From: Treponema sp.
Lineage (GTDB): Bacteria > Spirochaetota > Spirochaetia > Treponematales > Treponemataceae
NCBI GenBank assembly: GCA_017484285.1
Contig: JAFUTH010000005.1
Location: 219,329 to 283,328, forward strand
Length of the DNA stretch: 64,000 nt
Direction of reading: 5' to 3'
A program made the translations under genes and the position numbers. Positions 60,338-64,000 of the stretch are shown here, one piece after another. The notes under the pieces are model-generated. The model had not been told where the DNA came from and made no database searches. It saw only the letters and a program-made list of their open reading frames with translations. Each line of letters starts with the position of its first letter. Position 1 is the first letter of the stretch.

Positions 60338-60976
60338 TCACACTTCATTATGTTTGCACACATCGTTCAAAAAGCACTCAGCGCACTTGGGATTCCGCGC
60401 CGTGCAGATGTAGCGACCGTGCAGAATGAGCCAGTGATGAGCGTGCTCCATGACCTCGTCGGGAACGCGCTCAATCAGGGACTTTTCGACCGTTTCGGGA
60501 GTCGTGCCCTCAGCCAAGCCGATTTTTGGGCAGATTCTGAGCAAGTGCGTGTCCACGGGCATTGTGTGTTCACCCCACACCACATTCAAAACTACATTCG
60601 CCGTCTTTCGCCCCACACCAGGGAGACTCATTAATTCCTCGCGGCTTCGCGGAACTTCGCCCCCAAAATCCGAAATCAGCTTCTCGCACAAGCCAATCAC
60701 ATGCTTTGCCTTCGACTTGTACAACCCAATCGATTTAATGTACGGAATCAGCCCCGCCTCGCCTAAGCGCAGGATTTTTTCGGGCGTGTCCGCAACCTTG
60801 TACAATTCCTGTGTCGCAAGATTCACGCTCTTGTCCGTTGCCTGCGCCGAAAGCACCACCGCCACCAAAAGCGTAAACGGCGACGACCAGTGCAACTCAG
60901 ACTTGGGATTTTCGTTGCGAGCCTTAAAGCGCGTGAAGACTTCGGTGATTTCGGATTCTGAAAGCAATTGTGACAT
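60338..60976 (-). CDS. nth: Endonuclease III
   Basis: The 212-residue DNA glycosylase/AP lyase has the helix-hairpin-helix LPGVGRKTANVVLN with the catalytic Lys, the catalytic Asp in VDTHLLRI, and the [4Fe-4S] motif C-x6-C-x2-C-x5-C (CTARNPKCAECFLNDVC). It removes oxidised pyrimidines in base excision repair. Length is that of E. coli Nth. A promoter TTGCTT-16-TAAAAT inside the upstream gene ends eight bases before the ATG, which has no Shine-Dalgarno sequence. Confidence 0.96.
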   Translation of the reverse strand: MSQLLSESEITEVFTRFKARNENPKSELHWSSPFTLLVAVVLSAQATDKSVNLATQELYKVADTPEKILRLGEAGLIPYIKSIGLYKSKAKHVIGLCEKLISDFGGEVPRSREELMSLPGVGRKTANVVLNVVWGEHTMPVDTHLLRICPKIGLAEGTTPETVEKSLIERVPDEVMEHAHHWLILHGRYICTARNPKCAECFLNDVCKHNEV

Positions 60977-60982
60977 ATTCCG

Positions 60983-61648
60983 CTATTTTATCACAGGTTT
61001 CCGCAAAAGCAAAACAAGCGTCACCCCAATCGGCACGAGCGCAAACAAAAATCCCGCGTTGCCGAAAAAATGCCAGAGTATGCCGCTCGCCGCCACCCCG
61101 AGATGAAAACCTAAGAGCGTGAAGCCGAAAAACTTCGCTTTGAGAGAAAACGATTTGTCGCCGTTGCAGAAAATCTCGGTGAGTGAAGAAATGAACTGGC
61201 GCAAATTGTTCGTTGAAAAAATCGTGGAACTCGTAAAGCCGTACGCACCTTTAAACGCACACCACTGGAATGCCATCGCAAAAAAAGTCGGGTAGAGATA
61301 CACCGTAAGCGGAAGATTTTTCTGAGTCGGAAAGAGCCACATCACAACGGCACACGCGGCATCAACTATCATTGCGCAGATTTTTACATTCAGGCGAGTG
61401 TGTTTTGGCAAAAATGTGACGAGAAAGACCGCAAAGCAATAAAGGAACGCACCAAGCGCATGAAAGCCAAGCGACCGCCATTCACCGCGAAGCGCCGTAA
61501 GCACAATATCGATAAGATTTGAAGTCTGCGCCGAGCCTAAAAAATGCACCGCGTTTACAATCGGGAAAATGCCCAAAAATCCGCCGATAAACGCGACGAA
61601 ATAGTGAATGTGCGCCTCGCGATTCGCCTGAATTTGCTCTGAATCCAT
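60983..61648 (-). CDS. YoaK family (DUF1275) membrane protein
   Basis: The 221-residue protein has about six hydrophobic segments. It contains IHYFVAFIGGFLGIFPIVNAV and HFLGSAQTSNLIDI, where DUF1275 proteins usually have FLxAHMTGN, and GAYGFTSSTIFSTNNLRQ, equivalent to the family GxxxxTTxMTGNLR. Function is unknown; a transport role has been proposed for the family. A TACAAT seven bases before the ATG and the lack of a Shine-Dalgarno sequence suggest a leaderless mRNA. The nth promoter lies in its last codons. Confidence 0.82.
   Translation of the reverse strand: MDSEQIQANREAHIHYFVAFIGGFLGIFPIVNAVHFLGSAQTSNLIDIVLTALRGEWRSLGFHALGAFLYCFAVFLVTFLPKHTRLNVKICAMIVDAACAVVMWLFPTQKNLPLTVYLYPTFFAMAFQWCAFKGAYGFTSSTIFSTNNLRQFISSLTEIFCNGDKSFSLKAKFFGFTLLGFHLGVAASGILWHFFGNAGFLFALVPIGVTLVLLLRKPVIK
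60985..61012 (-). promoter_or_regulatory. Promoter of nth inside the DUF1275 gene end
   Basis: On the minus strand TTGCTT (61012-61007), a 16-base spacer and TAAAAT (60990-60985), eight bases before the nth ATG. Confidence 0.55.
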
Positions 61649-61734
61649 GCGGAAGATTGTAGCGGAAAAAAGGAGAAGTCGCTATATAGAACTTTCGATG
61701 AAGCCGTGAATGTCGGTGAGTGTGTATTTGAAAA

Positions 61735-62043
61735 CTAAATCAACGCTTCTTCATTCCTTCGGGAATACAAAATCCGCCGAACTTCCATTACATCACCGAT
61801 GACTACATACCAAACGGTGTAATTTCCGACATTGATTCTTCGGTACGGATAATCGCGTTTCTTTTTTGAATTCCAAATCGCATAGGATTCAGGTGATTTC
61901 AGCCGTTCTAAAATCGCGGATTCAATCTTGTCGAGCGTGTTTTGAGCCGCAATCGGATTTTGGAGACTGTTCTGAATGTAATCGACAATTTCAAATAAAT
62001 CTTCCTGTGCCAGCGGAAGATAGCGGAGCGTGTATTCTTTCAT
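61735..62043 (-). CDS. RelE/ParE-family toxin
   Basis: The 102-residue protein begins YTLRYLPLAQEDLFEIVDYI and continues with PIAAQNTLDKIESAILERL. It ends with RRINVGNYTVWYVVIGDVME, then RRILYSRRN, the typical ParE/RelE plan. Such toxins cleave mRNA on the ribosome (RelE) or block gyrase (ParE). It lies six bases behind a Phd/YefM-type antitoxin gene, forming a standard type II module. Confidence 0.88.
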   Translation of the reverse strand: MKEYTLRYLPLAQEDLFEIVDYIQNSLQNPIAAQNTLDKIESAILERLKSPESYAIWNSKKKRDYPYRRINVGNYTVWYVVIGDVMEVRRILYSRRNEEALI

Positions 62044-62049
62044 TGGCAG

Positions 62050-62310
62050 TTACGCTTTGATTCTAGAACGGGCGGCAGAAAAAACATCCTCATGCGAAAG
62101 CCGTTCATTCGTGTTTCGCGCCTGTGAGTCGGCTTCGTCAAGGCGGAGTTCAATGTCATCGGTGAGGCTTTCGTACATTTGAAGGCTCATAACGACCATC
62201 GAGCCGTAGCCATTTTTTGTAAGAAAAACGGGTTTCCGTGACTTTGTGACGAGATTTTCAATTTCTGCGTATTTGTTCCGCAAATCGGAAACAGGACGAA
62301 TCTGCACCAT
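62050..62310 (-). CDS. Phd/YefM-family antitoxin
   Basis: The 86-residue protein has the Phd/YefM N-terminal DNA-binding domain (IRPVSDLRNKYAEIENLVTK, then PVFLTKNGYGSMVVMSLQMY) and a flexible acidic C-terminus that would wrap the toxin. It precedes the RelE/ParE toxin gene. The upstream inverted repeat at 62322-62369 is its likely autoregulatory operator. Confidence 0.88.
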   Translation of the reverse strand: MVQIRPVSDLRNKYAEIENLVTKSRKPVFLTKNGYGSMVVMSLQMYESLTDDIELRLDEADSQARNTNERLSHEDVFSAARSRIKA

Positions 62311-62321
62311 ATCGCACCACC

Positions 62322-62369
62322 TATTCTGATAGTTTATTGTCGATATTTTATCATAATTTTATCAGAATA
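62322..62369. promoter_or_regulatory. Inverted repeat operator of the toxin-antitoxin module
   Basis: TATTCTGATA (62322-62331) and TATCAGAATA (62360-62369) are perfect ten-base inverted arms around an AT-rich region with GATATTTTATC-like inner symmetry. It is located directly upstream of the antitoxin start. Confidence 0.7.
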
Positions 62370-62450
62370 AGCAAGGAAATATGGATGATTTATTTTCCCT
62401 CTAAATCACTGCTTTTTCTGCAACATTTAGAGGAAAAATCTTGTTCCTTT

Positions 62451-62792
62451 CTACTCCATTCCCTGCATTTCCTCAATCATCTTCATAATGGGGATGCGCT
62501 CGCGGTCGGGGAGGGCGTCTAGGTGGGCAATGGTTTTTGCGTATTTGTGGTAGGTGTGCAAATCTTCGGGGGCGGGGTCTTTTTTTGAGGGCGGATTTTT
62601 GCCTGTCACAAGGTATTCCACGGGAACATCAAGCGCGGCGGCAATGCGCAGAGCCAAATCAACTTGCGGCATACTGTTGCGGCGTAAGCCCGTTCCAATC
62701 GTTGAGGCATCAAATTTTGCTTCGGCTGCAAGCCATTTTCGAGTTCTTCCCTGATATGCAAGCTCGTCAACAACAACTTCCCAAAAATTCAT
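62451..62792 (-). CDS. XRE-family helix-turn-helix regulator
   Basis: The 113-residue protein has an HTH_3 domain (about 15-65: RTRKWLAAEAKFDASTIGTG, then DLALRIAAALDVPVEYLVTG) and a helical tail (HTYHKYAKTIAHLDALPDRE). It is a paralogue of the regulator at 22702-23034 by length and motif order. It is divergent from an InlB-repeat lipoprotein gene with only 39 bases between the start codons. A TAGAAT five bases before its ATG suggests a leaderless mRNA. Confidence 0.85.
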   Translation of the reverse strand: MNFWEVVVDELAYQGRTRKWLAAEAKFDASTIGTGLRRNSMPQVDLALRIAAALDVPVEYLVTGKNPPSKKDPAPEDLHTYHKYAKTIAHLDALPDRERIPIMKMIEEMQGME

Positions 62793-62831
62793 AATTCATT
62801 CTATGTGACATTTGTTCGATAGGAGCGTGGT

Positions 62832-64000
62832 ATGAAACAGTGGTTGAAATCAATTTTCTTTGTGGGGCTTGTTTCGCTTGCGTTTGGATTTGTTTCGTGC
62901 GCGGCAGATAGTGGTGACAGCACGGAAACGCAGCCGCAAGTACAGGTGCAGACGACTTATTACACCGTGTCATTCAACAGCAACGGCGGAAGTTCGGTTT
63001 CGGCACAGAAAGTCGAAAGTGGCAAGACGGCAACAAAACCAAGCAATCCGATAAAAGAGGGCTACTCTTTCAGAGGCTGGTACAACGGCACAAGTGAATT
63101 TGATTTTTCTACGCCGATTAAGTCAAACATCACGCTGACGGCACAGTGGACGGAAAACAAAACTACGCCTGAAACACCGCAGAATCCCGATACACCTGAA
63201 AATCCTGATTCTCCTGATAATCCAAGTACGCCAACGGTAACGACATACACCGTCACCTTCAAGGCGAACGGCGGAACGGGCGGTGACACAACGCAAACCG
63301 TCACATTCGGAACGACGGCAACGCTCACTGCAAACACATTCACGCGTACGGGCTACACTTTCTTAGGCTGGGCAAAAACGGCGAACGCAGAGCAAATCGA
63401 ATACGCAGATAAGGCGGAATTCACTACGCCCGAACAAAACACCACGCTCTACGCGCTATGGAAACCGAACGAATACACTCTTACCTTCAGGGCGAACGGC
63501 GGAACAGGCGATGACACAACGCAAACGGTCACATTCGGAACGACGGCAACACTGAGTTCAAATACATTCACTTATGCAGGCTATCGCTTCGCCAGTTGGA
63601 ACACGAAAGCGGACGGTACGGGAAATTCGTACTCTGACAGCGGAGATTTTACGGTAAGCGAGGAGAAGAACATCACGCTGTACGCACAGTGGGTAGAAAA
63701 CGACCGATATATCATTTCTTACGCGAACACGCGCGGGGCTACAAACTCAAACCCGACCTCATACCGAGAAACAGAAGGCGCAACGCTTTCTGATTTGTCT
63801 CTCACCGGCTACACATTTGAAGGCTGGTATTCAGAAGCAGATGCAGACGGAAACGGCACGGGAACGAAAATCACGGGCTGGGGCGCTGGCGAAAAGTCGG
63901 GCGACATCACGCTGTATGCAAAATGGAAAGCAAACAGCTACACCATCACATTCAGCGCGAACAACGGCACAGGCGCACGTAAAAGCCAGACCGTCACTTT
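62832..64000 (+). CDS. InlB B-repeat surface lipoprotein (3' partial)
   Basis: The frame starts with MKQWLKSIFFVGLVSLAFGF and the lipobox FVSC (Cys23), then runs without stop to the window end (389 codons). After a short linker come at least five repeat modules. Each has the form TVTFxANGGTG, then GYTFxGW and ITLYAxW; the first and second are separated by a Pro-rich spacer (PENPDSPDNPSTP). The second and third modules share near-identical DNA (ACACAACGCAAAC, ACATTCGGAACGACGGCAAC), so they arose by recent duplication. AGGAG lies seven bases before the ATG. It resembles the first gene of the lipoprotein operon at 29282, but the repeats are longer and better conserved. Confidence 0.85.
   Translation, partial: MKQWLKSIFFVGLVSLAFGFVSCAADSGDSTETQPQVQVQTTYYTVSFNSNGGSSVSAQKVESGKTATKPSNPIKEGYSFRGWYNGTSEFDFSTPIKSNITLTAQWTENKTTPETPQNPDTPENPDSPDNPSTPTVTTYTVTFKANGGTGGDTTQTVTFGTTATLTANTFTRTGYTFLGWAKTANAEQIEYADKAEFTTPEQNTTLYALWKPNEYTLTFRANGGTGDDTTQTVTFGTTATLSSNTFTYAGYRFASWNTKADGTGNSYSDSGDFTVSEEKNITLYAQWVENDRYIISYANTRGATNSNPTSYRETEGATLSDLSLTGYTFEGWYSEADADGNGTGTKITGWGAGEKSGDITLYAKWKANSYTITFSANNGTGARKSQTVT

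Overview
The window is about 64 kb of a spirochaete chromosome that most resembles a gut or rumen Treponema. The reasoning is by family resemblance, since no search could be run. It carries a trans-2-enoyl-CoA reductase of the type studied in T. denticola, many lipoproteins with short spirochaete-style lipoboxes, Listeria-Bacteroides (InlB B) repeat surface lipoproteins, a PyrK-PyrD fusion and an LpoB/LPP20 lipoprotein operon. There are no phage, transposase or CRISPR genes. Coding density is high, and no gene-free stretch exceeds 300 bases.

Layout. 1-8.1 kb: the end of an SLBB export-type protein, a MATE exporter with a PFL-family (DUF711) protein, a 66-residue membrane protein, a ModF-like double ABC ATPase, a YgiQ radical SAM protein and an NfuA-type Fe-S scaffold. 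8.2-16.2 kb: a lipoprotein, a TetR regulator, a THUMP RNA methyltransferase, an omptin-family outer-membrane protease, a DUF3791-DUF3990-DUF3791 toxin-antitoxin-like cassette, a pseudouridine synthase, a secreted esterase and FabV/TER. 16.2-22.7 kb: a secreted protein and five genes in the order of the aryl-polyene genes apeN-O-P-Q-R, divergent from a small Omp85-like protein. 22.7-29.2 kb: an XRE regulator facing a secreted protein, a B12-radical SAM protein, a PurO-type IMP cyclohydrolase, a DUF308 protein, three tRNAs, the SRP RNA and a Ste24-type protease. 29.3-38 kb: an operon of four large surface lipoproteins. 38-46.5 kb: PyrK-PyrD, a lipoprotein, a LacI/AraC hybrid regulator and proA-proB-proC. 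46.6-54.6 kb: a Fic AMPylase, an IlvY-like regulator, an FAD oxidoreductase, a methyltransferase, a second pseudouridine synthase and the NAD(P)HX repair enzyme. 54.7-64 kb: an LpoB-COG3014-LPP20 lipoprotein operon, a second MATE protein, MscS, endonuclease III, a YoaK-like protein, a Phd/RelE module, a second XRE regulator and a further InlB-repeat lipoprotein cut by the window end.

Two themes recur. First, short palindromic repeats sit in frame inside coding genes (esterase, apeP 3' end, apeO, proA, fic, FAD oxidoreductase). Some copies differ by compensatory changes that keep the hairpin. Second, many genes have a promoter -10 box only 5-10 bases before the start codon and no Shine-Dalgarno sequence, which predicts leaderless mRNAs beside normally led ones.

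Functionally the region is dominated by cell-envelope work (lipoproteins, outer-membrane barrels, peptidoglycan synthase activators, aryl-polyene-type lipid synthesis), with proline and pyrimidine synthesis, RNA modification and two or three toxin-like modules.
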